A stretch of DNA of 64,000 bases, taken from Wyeomyia smithii (taxonomy: Eukaryota; Arthropoda; Insecta; Diptera; Culicidae). The DNA is taken from NCBI RefSeq assembly GCF_029784165.1, contig NC_073694.1, positions 164,204,118 to 164,268,117 on the forward strand, given 5' to 3'. The notes under the pieces were generated by a model, which saw only the letters and a list, made by a program, of their open reading frames with translations, had not been told where the DNA came from and did not search any database. Shown piece by piece: positions 22,452-33,938 of the stretch. Each line of letters begins with the position of its first letter. Position 1 is the first letter of the stretch. Position numbers and translations under genes: made by a program.

Positions 22452-25174
22452 GTGACGCAACTGAACCTGAACCATTGCTTCGCGGCTCAGCAGCTGCTAC
22501 ACCAAGCAGCCACTGAGTCGTTGTCGGACATCGCCGTCATATCGGATCCCTACCGCATCCCTCCCGGAAACGGTAACTGGGTTGCGGATAGGTCCAGTTT
22601 GGCGGCCATATGTACGACGAGCAAGTTCCCGGTTCAGGAGGTTGTCTCAACCTCAGAAGAAGGGTACGTAGTTGCTAAGGTGAACGGAGTGTTCTACTGC
22701 AGTTGCTATGCTCCGCCACGTTGGTCTACCGAAAGGTTCACCCAGATGGTCGACCTCCTATCCATGGAGCTAACGGGCCTAGCGCCGTTGGTGGTGGCGG
22801 GCGACTTCAACGCTTGGGCTGTTGAGTGGGGAAGTCGCTTCACGAACCAGAGGGGCCAGATCCTGTTGGGGGCTTTTGCAAAGCTCAACCTAGATCTGGC
22901 CAACGTTGGGAACAAAAGTACATTTAGCAGGAATGGTGCGGAGTCGATCATCGACGTGACGTTCTCCAGCCCAGGACTGATCAAGAACTGGAGGGTAGAC
23001 GATGGCTACACTAATAGCGACCACCAGGCGGTCTGTTATAGTGTAGACAACAACGAGAGGCGGCAAGCTACGGGTAGAGCCAACACTCCGACCGTTCGCG
23101 GGTGGAAGACATCGCACTTTGATGCCGAGGTATTCGAAGAGGCAATGAGAAGGGAGCGCGAGGGGGGCAGTTGGCTCCGCCCGACTGCTGACCAACTAGT
23201 TGCTATGCTATCGCGGGCGTGCGACGCCACCATGCCTAGGACTCGCCAACCTAGGAATGGAAAGCCACCGGTTTACTGGTGGACGGACGCGATAGCCGAC
23301 CTTCGCAGTGCGTGCCTCCGTGCAAGACGGAGGATGCAGCGTGCGCGAAACGAAGAAGAGAGGACAGAGCGCCGCGCAGCATTCAGTTCGGCAAGATCGA
23401 TGCTAAAGAGTGCGATAAAGGCCAGCAAGAGGGCCTGCTTCGATAGGCTATGTGCGAGTGCCAATACAAATCCGTGGGGTGACGCCTACAGGATCGTAAT
23501 GGCCAAGATTAAAGGCGCGCTGGCGCCTGCAGAGCGATCACCAGCGATGCTGGAGCGTATCATCGAGGGACTCTTTCCACGCCACGAGCCAAGTCCTTGG
23601 CCTCCGGCGGTCGAGTCTCACGTCCGACGTTCCAGTATCTCAGACATAGACCAGAGATGGTCGGCCAACCTGCCGAGCATCCAATCCGTGAGCGACGACA
23701 GCCGTGTCGAGGCAGGGGAGAGGCAAGGGTTACGAATGAGGAACTCATCGTGATCGCCAAATCCCTAAAGGTGAGCAAGGCACCGGGACCGGATGGTATC
23801 CCTAACCTGGCGATCAGGCTGGCGATAAAAACGGCCCCCGGGCTGTTCAGGGCAGTCATGCAGAGGTGCCTGGATGCCTGTTGGGACTCCATAGCGCTCG
23901 CGCTCAGGAGCATCCATGTACCGGTGTCGCTGTACAAGATTCTGGAAAATTATTTCCAGAATCGAGTACTTGTTTACGACACAGAGGAGGGTCAGAAGTG
24001 CGTCCCAATTACCGCAGGAGTTCCGCAAGGTTCTATCATGGGCCCGGTGTTGTGGAATGTCATGTATGACGGAGTGTTGAAACTCAAGTTCCCTGTAGGG
24101 GTTGTGATCGTCGGCTTTGCAGACGACATAACGCTGGAGGTATACGGCGAGTCTATCGAGGAGGTCGAGTTGACGGCCGCGCACTATATACGCAAGGTCG
24201 AGGACTGGATGCGCTCCAGGAAATTGGAGCTCGCGCATCATAAGACGGAGGTCACGGTTGTGAACAACCGTAAATCGGAGCAACAGGCGGTGGTCAGAGT
24301 CGGAGACTGCACCATCACCTCGAAGCGATCCCTGAAGCTCTTGGGGGTTATGGTGGACGACAAGCTCACGTTCGGGAGTCACGTCGACTATGCCTGTAAG
24401 AGGGCCTCATCGGCTATTGCAGCACTATCTCGTATGATGTCGAATAGCTCAGCGGTTTATGGCAGCAAGCGAAGACTTCTTGCCAGCGTGATTTCGTCCA
24501 TACTTAGGAATGGTGGGCCAGTGTGGTCCAGAGCGCTAGGTACTAACAGTTACCGTGGTAAACTGGAAAGTACCTACAGGCTCATGTGCCTGAGAGTTGC
24601 GAGTGCGTATCGTACGGTGTCATACGATGCAATCTGTGTCTTGTCCGGCATGATGCCTATCAGCATCGCCATCAAAGAGGACAGAGAGTGTTTCGACCAA
24701 CGTGACACAAGGGGCATACGAGGTACCAGAAGGTCATTCTCGATGCTCCGCTGGCAGCGGGAATGGTCCAACTCCACAAAGGGCAGATGGACGCACCGAC
24801 TCATACCGGAGATATCCGGCTGGGTCGGGAGACGACATGGTGAAGTGAACTTCCACCTGACACAAATCCTGTCAGGCCATGGTTGTTTCAGGCAATATCT
24901 TCACAGGTTCGGACACGCGGTGTCCTCCATGTGTCCCGAGTGCGTGGAGGAGGAGGAGACTGCTGAGCATGTCTTCTTCGTATGCCCCCGTTTCGTAAGA
25001 GCGAGGAGCAACATGATGGCTGTGAGCGGGCCTGGCACTACTCCGGACAATCTAGTCCGGAGGATGTGCGACGACCCGGACATCTGGAACGCGGTCTGTG
25101 CGGCCGCCTCTCAGATTGTTCTGGAGCTGCAACGTGTGTGGCGGGTCAACCACCAACACGCCAGTGGTAGCTAA
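22452..25174 (+). pseudogene. R1-clade LINE ORF2 (endonuclease-RT), frameshift and RT deletion
   Basis: The endonuclease is intact to the eye: TQLNLNHC at the start, VAGDFNAWAVEWGSR with catalytic GDFN at 22800-22811, and the terminal YTNSDHQAV. The frame then breaks near 23715-23740; comparison with 30830-30870 on the minus strand indicates one missing base. After the frameshift RT begins with KAPGPDGIPNLAI, but the protein jumps from MQRCLDAC straight to WDSIALALRSIHVP. About 100 residues of fingers and palm, including the first catalytic aspartate, are therefore missing relative to the other copy. AGVPQGSIMGPVLWN and the catalytic FADD (24118-24127) remain. The C terminus has the zinc motif CPECVEEEETAEHVFFVC. 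The copy is dead but informative. Confidence 0.85.
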
Positions 25175-25445
25175 TTACCAGTCTCCAGGTAGTTAGCTAG
25201 GAGGTTATAAGAGTAAAGAGGGTGCATCACGCACAAAAGCCACTCCCCGACGTAATACTTAACCGTCGTTCTGGGAAAACCAGGGCTGGAGACTGGAGGG
25301 GTATTAGTGGGTCGGGACAGGGATCAGTAGGTGCCTGGGCGAGTGTAACTACCCCAGCATCTCTCCCCTAGTCTCATCCCCACACCCTGAGTTCTCTTCT
25401 CAGGTGTCTGTTTGCAGATTTTCCCGCCACCTTTTAAAAAAAAAA

Positions 25446-25459
25446 ACACTATAAATTTG
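25446..25459 (+). repeat. Right target-site duplication of R1-clade element
   Basis: This is an exact copy of the 14-mer at 21543-21556, placed directly after the terminal A-run. Confidence 0.85.
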
Positions 25460-26985
25460 CATTTTGTATTCACGAAATTTACACGCTAAGGTAAACTTAT
25501 CATTTTCTGCTGAAATTAAATTAAATTAACACTTCACGTTAATGCAGAAAAAATCATTGGTTTTTTTAAGGTGTTTTTAATTTTGGGTTATTATCTTACC
25601 TCATATATTCTTTAACTGTACGTTGATCATGAGAAAAATGCAAACTAGCTATGTACTATGTGAAGTTTTCGCTCAACAGAATAGTTCTTTGAACTCGTCT
25701 GATATCTTTGCACTATTTCATAATTTTATTATAAATCAATCAAAAAACTTTGTTTGTCAAGTGATATGATACTGATGCTAGTTGGAGCCAAGCACTATTA
25801 GTATTGTTCGAAAAAAAAACTTTAAATCAGTTTTCTTACCAAGAATTTTAGCGCCATCTTGTCTGTATATTGAAAACTGTGGATCATCAGCACCGCCATC
25901 CGAGCGCTGTTTTCTTATAAGAGTACTGTTATTATTCCTTATCGCTTCCCGGCACGTTTCACAAACCCGCATCGTTTCATCTAATTGATGAGCATATTCC
26001 AAAGAGTGTATTTGTTCAATGATTGATGATGATGAACTGGGTTAATTTCTACGGCTGCATTCGGGGATCTTGATACTGTTGTGGCATCTCAAATTAACTA
26101 TTCTTCACAACTGCTTGTGCAAAACTGTAGTCGTTTTTGTTATGTTTCAATATAAATAGTGTATTGTGAAGGTAGTAAACATGAGTACTTAGCTGTAAAA
26201 CAGTGACTACTGTAATTAGAGTAGAGATTGATATCATTCTTTTATGGAGGCGCATGGCCGTTTAGAAGCAAAAATAACACAGAACAGTGTAAAACATGGA
26301 AAGCTGCTCGTTCAAACATACATACAGCATACACACCCACAATGTTTCATTCATTCTTGAAAGGGAAAGGGGGCGAATTTCATCCATATAAGTGATTATA
26401 GAAATAGCCAGCCAGAATCAAGAAAATTTATATTCATTCCCAAGAAAAAGTCATGGTAAAGAAACCGTTAAGCATAATGTAATCAAATTTCACATTTCAA
26501 CTCAAATATTAGTGGTTTCATACTTTCATGCGAGCGAAGTTTCGCCTGCCGGGACATAAAATTGCTACCTCGCGTTTTAAGGGGAGTGTAAATTGATATC
26601 GATCACGTTTTTGCTTTTGACACTCTGCGGTAAATCTATACAAGTTCATAGTCTGTGATAGCTGACGCTGTCTCAAGCAGAAATGAATTTATTACCTGTA
26701 ATAAGCTCGTCCGACAGTCTCGTTTGAACACATTATGTTTGTGAAACTAAACCTAAAAATGTCACGTATTTAATCAAGTCCACCTATTGTAGCGGTGGCT
26801 CGTTACAAATCACCCGTAAATTTACCCCAGCCGAGGACTTGTTCCGCGACATGGTAGCTTCCGTTCGAAGACTTCCGAAATCAACGTTGTTAGGTTGCCG
26901 TCCCATTTTGGGTTCAAAATTGTGTCCCGGAAAATTGGCACTTTGTTGCCAACAGTTTGGTTCTTTTTCCTCTACATTTTACTGT
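25460..26985. other. AT-rich unique DNA, no supported gene
   Basis: Only short frames without recognisable domains are present. No repeat structure was noticed. Confidence 0.5.
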
Positions 26986-26991
26986 CATCGG

Positions 26992-27120
26992 ATAAATAAG
27001 GTTCTCTTCTAAACGTTCATCATTCGTGTGCGTTCGTGACTGCGTTCAATCAGCAAATCACCGTGCCCTGATCTCGGTGCGTGTCCCTCGGCTTCCGTGG
27101 GAGTGAAGTCGTTCGACTTG
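26992..27120 (+). promoter_or_regulatory. Candidate TATA/Inr core promoter
   Basis: ATAAATA at 26992-26998 lies about 30 bases upstream of TCATTC at 27020-27025, a match to the arthropod initiator TCAKTY. The following 100 bases are GC-richer than the surroundings, as in a 5' untranslated region. No coding exon was identified downstream. This is inference from spacing and motifs. Confidence 0.3.
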
Positions 27121-28614
27121 ATATTATTTTTTTTTTATTATTTTTACGATTGAAATAATGGTTGACTCGATGGTGCGGCTTAATAGAGCATTATGATCTC
27201 CGTGCCGATCGGAGCGAATCGAGCGTGGATGAGTTTTTTACTGGTAACGTTTTGTGAAGTTGATTGGTTGGGCGATTAAATGATTAACTGTGGGCGGATT
27301 CGTTGCGATTGGTACTGTTATCGGAATATAGCTACGACATGAAGGAGTAACCAATTGATGAACACTTAAATGGCTTATGATTATCACCGCCCTGTAATTG
27401 GATTTCATAGAGTGAACGAACAAGTTGGCGGAAACATCAATCGAATGCGAATATCCATTCAAACTTGAACGAAAGGCAAATTTATTGTGCGTTAACATTT
27501 TCAAGTAAAAAACAACATTTTTATTTCAGCAACACTCTTTTCATCCAAATATCTGCTACATGAATCCGTTCCTACAGTACCCCTTAAATACAATTACTCA
27601 TTACCTGAACGCTTACATATACAGTATACACCTAATTCAAAAAACAGACGCTTCAGATCACTTTACAGTAAGACTGAAATCCAAGCTCCAACAGTTTTCA
27701 CATTTCCCGGTCTGCTTTGTGACGCTCGTTTGCGTTGTTCACCAAAGTATTAGTTGAAAGCTTGAACACCCGGTGGCGTTTCGCTCGGCATTTGAAACGA
27801 GGGAGGTAAATTATAATGCAACCGGGATCTCATTCATCGTAACGATAATAAATTATGCACCATTGTTACAAACCTAGTTATTGTTGCAGAACAGTACCCT
27901 ACTCGGGTCTGGCGAATAGCGTTTCGGGTCGAATCTGACGACCGCGCCATCGGTGGTCACCGGGATGAGGTTCGGGTTGCCTTGAAGGACGGAACGCTGG
28001 TTGGCAAATTTGCTCGTTTCACCGCAGCAGCAGAGGCAGCATTCGGGTTGGGAACCATTATTTCAGGTTTGCAGTGTACAAATGTATCACCTTCAACCGG
28101 TGGGCGAGAGGTGAGAGATGACACATATTCCGGTCGATGGCGAACTTTTGCGGAACGTTACTAAATGGATAACAATGCATTGCTGACCAGTGGAACACGA
28201 GCTAATAAAAAAACGGAAATTAATGAATGTAAACAAGGTAATTTATACTACGTGGTTGTTGCAAAAAAAATATTTTTTCATCAATCTGTTTGTTTTGCAT
28301 ATGTTCTGTGTGATCAATCTGAACACAGCAGATATCCTTTCCAATTATAAACACAATTTCCGTCCATCTACGTGCTCGAGCATGACCTCACTTGATTTCA
28401 GCATGGAGGGTCAAATTTTACCACGTTCCAGGAGGACAAGGAGTATTAATTCCATCTGAATTTATCAAAATTTCTTTTGAGAAAAAAACCATAGTGCTTC
28501 GCATTGAAATCACCAGTTACGACACAAAGCGCTTCCATCTATTTTAAACGAAAGGGAGAACGCGCCAACAAGTAAAACCAATCAAGATGGCAGATCAACT
28601 GCCATTCTAAAATA

Positions 28615-28856
28615 GGGTAATCGCTCCTATATTCATCTCAGTACCTATATTCATCTCATCACGTCTTTTTGACCAATTAATCGTCAAATTTTACCATATT
28701 TTCAACGTAAAACTTTCAACCACTCGACAAAGTCGAGGAGCAAATAGACTCACTTTCAAAAAATTTATAAAAATCTAACGGTAAATTGGACAAATGATTG
28801 AAATAAGATGAATATAGGTGCACCTAGCCGTTGAGATGAATAATGGAGCGATTACC
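28615..28856 (+). mobile_element. TA-flanked MITE, copy 1
   Basis: The inverted termini are GGGTAATCGCTCC at the left and GGAGCGATTACC at 28845-28856, followed inside by TATATTCATCTCA-type words on both sides. TA precedes the left end (28613-28614) and a TA lies just beyond the right end. It has no coding capacity. The same sequence occurs in the opposite orientation at 47106-47346. TA target use suggests mobilisation by a Tc1/mariner-type transposase. Confidence 0.8.
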
Positions 28857-28950
28857 ATATGAAATTTAATTTCCTAACTTTTGACTAATTAAACTAATTT
28901 TTAATTTTTATTTGTTGATGATTAGACTGGCAGTTTTTATCATATTCGAC

Positions 28951-29290
28951 ATAATTGGGTCCTAAAGCTATACCAGTTTTTATATATCATTTGAAAAAGT
29001 CGCGTTTTCTAAGCAAAACGTGATTTTTAAAAAAACGTTCATCATTTTCCTTCGATTTTTAAATGAAGAATAAAGAAACTGCTCGAAAGGTCTTAGATGA
29101 CATTTCGCCCATGTACGGTATATGAGAGAACTGTCATTTAAGGCATTTCGAGCAGTTTTTTATTCTTCATTTAAAAATCGAGAAAAAACGATAAACATTT
29201 TTTGAAAATCACGTTTTGCGCAGAAAACTGCACTCTTCCAGTTGATATATAAAAATCAGAAAACCATTTAAAACTTTAGGACCCCATTAT
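28951..29290. repeat. 340 bp foldback with ~150 bp arms
   Basis: The left arm from 28951 (ATAATTGGGTCCTAAAG) pairs with the right arm ending 29290 (CTTTAGGACCCCATTAT). Inner pairs include GCAAAACGTGATTTT, CGATTTTTAAATGAAGAATA and ACTGCTCGAAA, around a loop of roughly 40 bases near 29120. It is a non-coding MITE-like element, unrelated in sequence to the 1.4 kb palindrome. Confidence 0.75.
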
Positions 29291-29711
29291 CAGGTTTTAT
29301 TGTTTTATATTTGTCTTTTGAGCATAAGGCCTCGGAAGGGTAACAGTTTAAGCACAGACTAATAGACATAACACTTCGAACAAATTTTCAATAAAATCAT
29401 CGTTTGGATGAAACCAGTACTTTACGATAGTAACACTAGCACCATCTGCTGCCGTTTCGAGCTGCGTCTTGACCTTTTTTTTAGGTGAAGGGGAAATTTG
29501 CAACCCAACCTCTGAGGTGACCAACCACAGGAGGTGTGGGGTTGGTTTGAATCAGTGACCGGACCCACTAAAACCCCTCCAGTCTTCAGCCCATAATACT
29601 CCCCGGAACCACCGTTAGGTATTGCTTCAGGGAGCGGCTTTTGTACTCTGTGCACCCTCTTGGTTATTTAGGTCTCTTTGCTAACTTAGCTAACTAACCT
29701 GAAGACTGGCC

Positions 29712-32090
29712 GCTAGCTAACACTGGCGTGTCGGTGGTCAACCTGTCGCCTGTTTTGCAATTCTAAAACTATTTGAGAGGCGGCTGCACAAACCGCCTTC
29801 CAAATGTTCGGGTCATTACACATCCTCCGAACTAGGTTGTCCGGAGTGGTGTCTGGCCCGCTCACTACCATCATGTCGCTCCGCTCATGCGCAAAACGAG
29901 GGCACACGAAGAGGACATGCTCAGCAGTCTCTTCCGCATCCACGCACTCGGGACACATGGGGGACCCCGCATGCCCGAATCTGTGTAGATACTGCCTGAA
30001 GCAACCATGACCTGATAGAATCTGTGGCAGGTAGAAGTTCACTTCTCCATGGCGCCTTCCGACCCATTCGGATACGTCCGGAATAAATCGATGCGTCCAT
30101 CTACCCTTCGCGGAGTTGGACCATTCCTGCTGCCATCTGATCATCGATAATGATCTTCTGATGCCTCGTATGCCCCTTGTGTCACGTTGATCGAACGATC
30201 GGGAACTTTAGTTTCAACACTCCGTCATACATGACATTCCACAGCACCGGACCCAGGATGGAACCTTGCGGCACCCCTGCGGTGATTGGGACGCACTCCT
30301 GACCCTCCTCCGTGTTGTAAACTAGTACTTGATTTTGGAAATAATTTTCCAAAATCTTGTACAACGACACCGGTACGTGGATGCTCCTAAGCGCGAGCGT
30401 ATGCCCCAACTCTTACGCTGAAGTGCTACCTTTTCCGTCTTGGTGACAGAGAGAATAGTATCCAGCGTGGACCTACCTTTCCGGAAGCCGAACTGGTTAC
30501 TTGCCAGACCGTTTACACCCTCTGTGTACTTCACCAGTCTGTTGAGGATGATCCTTTCAAGCACCTTGCCCGCAGTGTCCAGCAGACAGATAGGTCTGTA
30601 TGCCGATGGGTCCCCTGGCGGTTTCCCCGCCTTCGGTAACAGCACCAACCTGTGTCGCTTCCACCTGTCCGGAAAGAGGCAGTCATCCAGGCACCTCTGC
30701 ATGACTGCTCGAAATAGGTCAGGGCCACTTTTATGGCCGTCTTGATGGCCAAGTTCGGGATTCCATCCGGTCCCGGTGCCTTGCTCACCTTTGGGGAGTT
30801 GGCGATCACGGTGAGTTCCTCATTCGTAACCCTAACCTCCTCCTCAACCTCGTCACGGCTGCTGTCGCTCACGGATGCGATGTCCGGCAGGTTGGCCGAT
30901 CATCCCTGGTCTGTGTCTGAGATACTGGAACGTCGGACGTGAGACTCGGCAGCCGGAGACCAAGGATTTGGCTCGTGGCGTGGAAAGAGTCCCTCGATGA
31001 TGCGCTCCAGCATCGCTGGAGATCGCTCCGCAGGCACCAATACGCCTTTGGTCTTTGCCATTACGACCCTGTAGGCGTTACCCCACGGATTCGTATTGGC
31101 ACTCGCACATAGCCTATCGAAGCAGGCCCTCTTGCTCGCCTTTATCGCACTCTTGAGCGCCGATCTTGCAGATCCGAATGCTACACGGGGCTCTACTCTC
31201 TGTGCATCGGTACGTGCACGTTGCAACATCCGTCTTGCACGGAGGCACGCGCTACGGAGGTCCGCTATCACGTCGGTCCACCAGTATACCGGTGACTTAC
31301 CATTCCTAGGTTGGCGGGTCCTAGGCATGGTGGCGTCACACGCCCGCGATAATGTGGCAACTAATTGTTCAGCACTCGGGCGGAGCCAACTGCCCCCCTC
31401 GCGCTCTCTTCTCATTGCTACTTCGGCATCGAAATGCGATGTCTTCCACCCGCGGACGGTCGGAGTATTGGCTCTACCCGTCGCCTGCCGCCTCACGTTA
31501 TGGACTACGCTATAGCAGACCGACTGGTGGTCACTATAGGTGCAGCCATCGTCTACCCTCCAGTTCACGATTCGTCCTGGGCTGGAGAACGTCACATCGA
31601 TGATCGACTCCGCACCATTTCTGCTGAATGTACACTTGGTTCCAACGTTGGCCAGATCTAGGTTGAGCTTTGCCAAAGCTTCCAACAAGATCTGACCCCT
31701 CCGGTTCGTGCGGCGGCTTCCCCACTCAACAGCCCAAGCCACTATTAAGGATGTTAGCCCCGTCAGCTCCATAGATAACAAGTCGACCATCTGGGTGAAC
31801 CTTTCGATAGACCAACGCGGCGGAGCATAACAACTGAAGTAGAACACTCCGTCCACCTTGGCAACCGCATATCCTTCATTTGAGGTTGACACAACCTCCT
31901 GAACCGGGAACTTGCTGGTCGTGCATATGGCCGCCGTACTGGACTTATCTGCAACCCAATTACCGTTTCCGGGAGGAATGCAGTAGGGGTCCGATACGAT
32001 TGCGATGTCCGACCGCGACTCAGACGCTGCTTGGTATAGCAGCTGCTGTGCCGCATAGCAATGGTTCAGGTTCAATTGTGTCACCCTCAC
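29712..32090 (-). pseudogene. R1-clade ORF2 (endonuclease-RT), copy B, multiply deleted
   Basis: The endonuclease reads in one frame with the end of gag from 32318 to 30900. It has lost exactly GDFNA (TSLIVA joins WAVEWGSR near 31740), so the catalytic GDFN motif is gone. It also lacks three residues after HFDAEV. RT starts with KAPGPDGIPNLAI and keeps RWKRHRLVLLPKAGKPPGDP, YRPICLLDTAGKVLERII and NQFGFRKGRSTLDTIL, which the plus-strand copy lacks. Motif A is missing between KSWGIR and the LRSIHVP block near 30400. Near 30195 the frame jumps from LKLKF to a later segment, removing about 600 bp with the FADD block. The C terminus with CPECVDAEETAEHVLFVC survives at 30144-29713. It is clearly dead. 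Confidence 0.85.
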
Positions 32091-33426
32091 GCCCGTGGCC
32101 GCCTTACCGGCTGGGCACCGTGGGCCTCCCATAAAGTGCTTGGCGTCCCGTTTTCCAGTACATACCAAGCACTTGGGAGGCTCCCCGCAGTCTTTAGCTT
32201 TATGGCCAGCACCACCACAACGCCTACATAACTGGCTCCTATCGGGCCCCTTGCAGGTCCAGGACTTGTGTCCTCCCTCGAAACACCTGAAGCAAACGTC
32301 CGGCTGCTGACCATCCAACCTTAAGTTTGGCTGTCTTCAGGGCCAAGGTTGCATCGGCCGATGCAAGCCGGAATGTGGCCACCTGGGTCCCCGCTGGACC
32401 CTTACGGAGGCGAATTACCTCAGTGGCCACTTCCACTCCGCACTTCTCCTTAAGGGCCTGTGCAATATCGCACCCCACGGTGATTTCATCCAGGTTTTTG
32501 AGCTGGAGAGTCACCTCTAAGGTGAGTGCTCGAATGTGCACATCTTTCCCGAGGAGCTGCTCGGCTACTGTTGTAGGCAGCGCCCTTGTTTTTAGCATCC
32601 TCATGGAGCTCAAGGATCATTTCGCCAGTGCGCGAACGACGGATGGTCCGCACATCCGCTCCCAGATCCTTGAGCTGGGTTTCGCCTCTCATTTTCTTCA
32701 AGACTTCGGAGTACTTGGACCCATCCGTCTTGAGTATAAGGGCGTCACCCCTGCTTCGCGCCTTTTTTTCCCTCTTTGGACGATTTTTCGCCTTTTCATC
32801 GTTGCGCTCACTGCCTTTTTGGCGCTTTCTTCCTACTACGGTAACCCAAGGGTTTCCCGTAGCCGCCACTTTGGCAGGCTTTTCGGCGGACTTGGTGGCC
32901 GTTGGTGTGCTATCTCGCGGGTTTAGCACAACCAACCGTTTTTTGCTATTCTCGGGGGCTTCCCTGGAGACTGCCTTGCTCTTTTTGCGGCTGACCCGGA
33001 GGCACAAACCGCTGCAAACGTGCAGGTGTCCGTTTGGACCGACTTCGTCGCCCTCTCGATCACCTCCGTTGCTTTCTCCTCTGCAGCCACCGCTCTTGCC
33101 TTCAGCTCGGCGTGCTCCTTCTTCGCAGCATCGACGGAGGACCGAAGCATGTAGAGAGCCTGCTTCAGGTACTTCGTCGTGTTGGTGCGACTTTTCGCGA
33201 ACTCGATTATGGCATCGAGCTGCTCCGACAGCGCTACTACCTTCGGTAGCGTGTCTCGCTGTCTTCCGACCGCCTTTATCAACAGTGGACCAACCACTGA
33301 GATGTCTTGCGTCGATCCGGTAGGCGTACTGCCTTTGCCGTCTTCGCAGGCGTACTTAACTGCATCCATCTCCGCCTTTCTCGGCGGAGACCTCTGGATG
33401 CCTTCTCGAGCAAACGGGTTTTTCAA
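32090..33426 (-). pseudogene. R1-clade gag (ORF1), copy B, frameshifted
   Basis: The N terminus is present here but absent from the plus-strand copy. It starts MKNPFAREGIQRSPPRKAEM and has a probable coiled-coil rich in A, E and K (RSSVDAAKKEHAELKARAVA). The frame shifts near 32.95 kb into SREAPENSKKRLVVLNPRD and again near 32.55 kb into the LTLEVTLQLKNLDEITVGCD domain. A last shift leads to the zinc knuckles CFRCFEGGHKSWTC, CRRCGGAGHKAKDC and CLVCTGKRDAKHF. The first two knuckles are perfect CCHC. At the 3' end, gag runs in frame into the endonuclease, described under findings. At least three frame changes make it non-functional. Confidence 0.8.
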
Positions 33427-33493
33427 CCCATCTGCGCCTATTTGTTGATCTCCATTATTTTGATTATTTATTCTTGTTAGGGGCCGTTCCTAA

Positions 33494-33750
33494 ACCACGT
33501 GGTCATATTTTGATCACTTTTTATACCCCCCGTACCCCCCGTGGTCTTTCGTGGTCTTTTGGCCACCCCCCCCCCCTTGCGACTTCAACCACGTGGTCTT
33601 TTCATTTGCCAAGTGCCAAAAATTCGCTTGAATTTTTTACATTTTTATTATTATACTTTCAGTACATTCTATATTTCTAAAATGCAAAAGCTTCATTCTG
33701 GAATTGGTATACACGAGAAATTATAAGTCAGAAAAAAAGACCACGTGGTC
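33494..33750. repeat. Spacer with three ACCACGTGGT palindromes (unit 1)
   Basis: The decamer ACCACGTGGT occurs at 33494-33503, 33588-33597 and within the 12 bp palindrome GACCACGTGGTC at 33739-33750. A C11 run and repeated GTGGTCTTT words lie between. GGGGCCGTTCCTAAACCACGTGG at the left and GACCACGTGGTCATTTCG at the right could be degenerate ends of a small transposon, but I cannot prove termini. Confidence 0.5.
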
Positions 33751-33938
33751 ATTTCGTCCGTCAGAGCTGCTTCCGGATAATGTGGCTTTTGCGAGAGTTC
33801 GGCGGCCCAATGCCTGAGTCTCACCATAACCTAGGCTAGCTCTCGCTGATGGTCCGGGACTGCTTGCTTGCAGTGAGCACTTCCGTGGCCTACGGTAATC
33901 GCCAAATACCGACCCGTGGTGGCATACAGTTCTGCCAA

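Larger units (their letters stand above)
21557..25445 (+). mobile_element. R1-clade LINE, 5'-truncated insertion
   Basis: The element has gag with three CCHC knuckles, APE endonuclease, RT and a C-terminal zinc motif, but no RNase H, which fits the R1 clade. It begins part-way through gag compared with the minus-strand copy (homology starts near 21567 at LVVLLPRE) and ends with an A-run at 25435-25446. A perfect 14 bp target duplication surrounds it. The flanks are AT-rich and not rDNA, so this lineage is not behaving like the 28S-specific R1. Confidence 0.9.
29475..33450 (-). mobile_element. R1-clade LINE, minus-strand copy B
   Basis: This is the same family as 21557-25445 but extends further 5' into gag. 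On the minus strand it starts near 33450 (gag ATG at 33426) and ends at a T-run, 29475-29482 on the plus strand, which is its poly(A) tail. Its 3' untranslated region resembles that of the plus-strand copy. It carries large RT deletions, an endonuclease microdeletion and gag frameshifts. The left end of the 5.2 kb tandem duplication lies inside it at about 30509. Confidence 0.9.
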
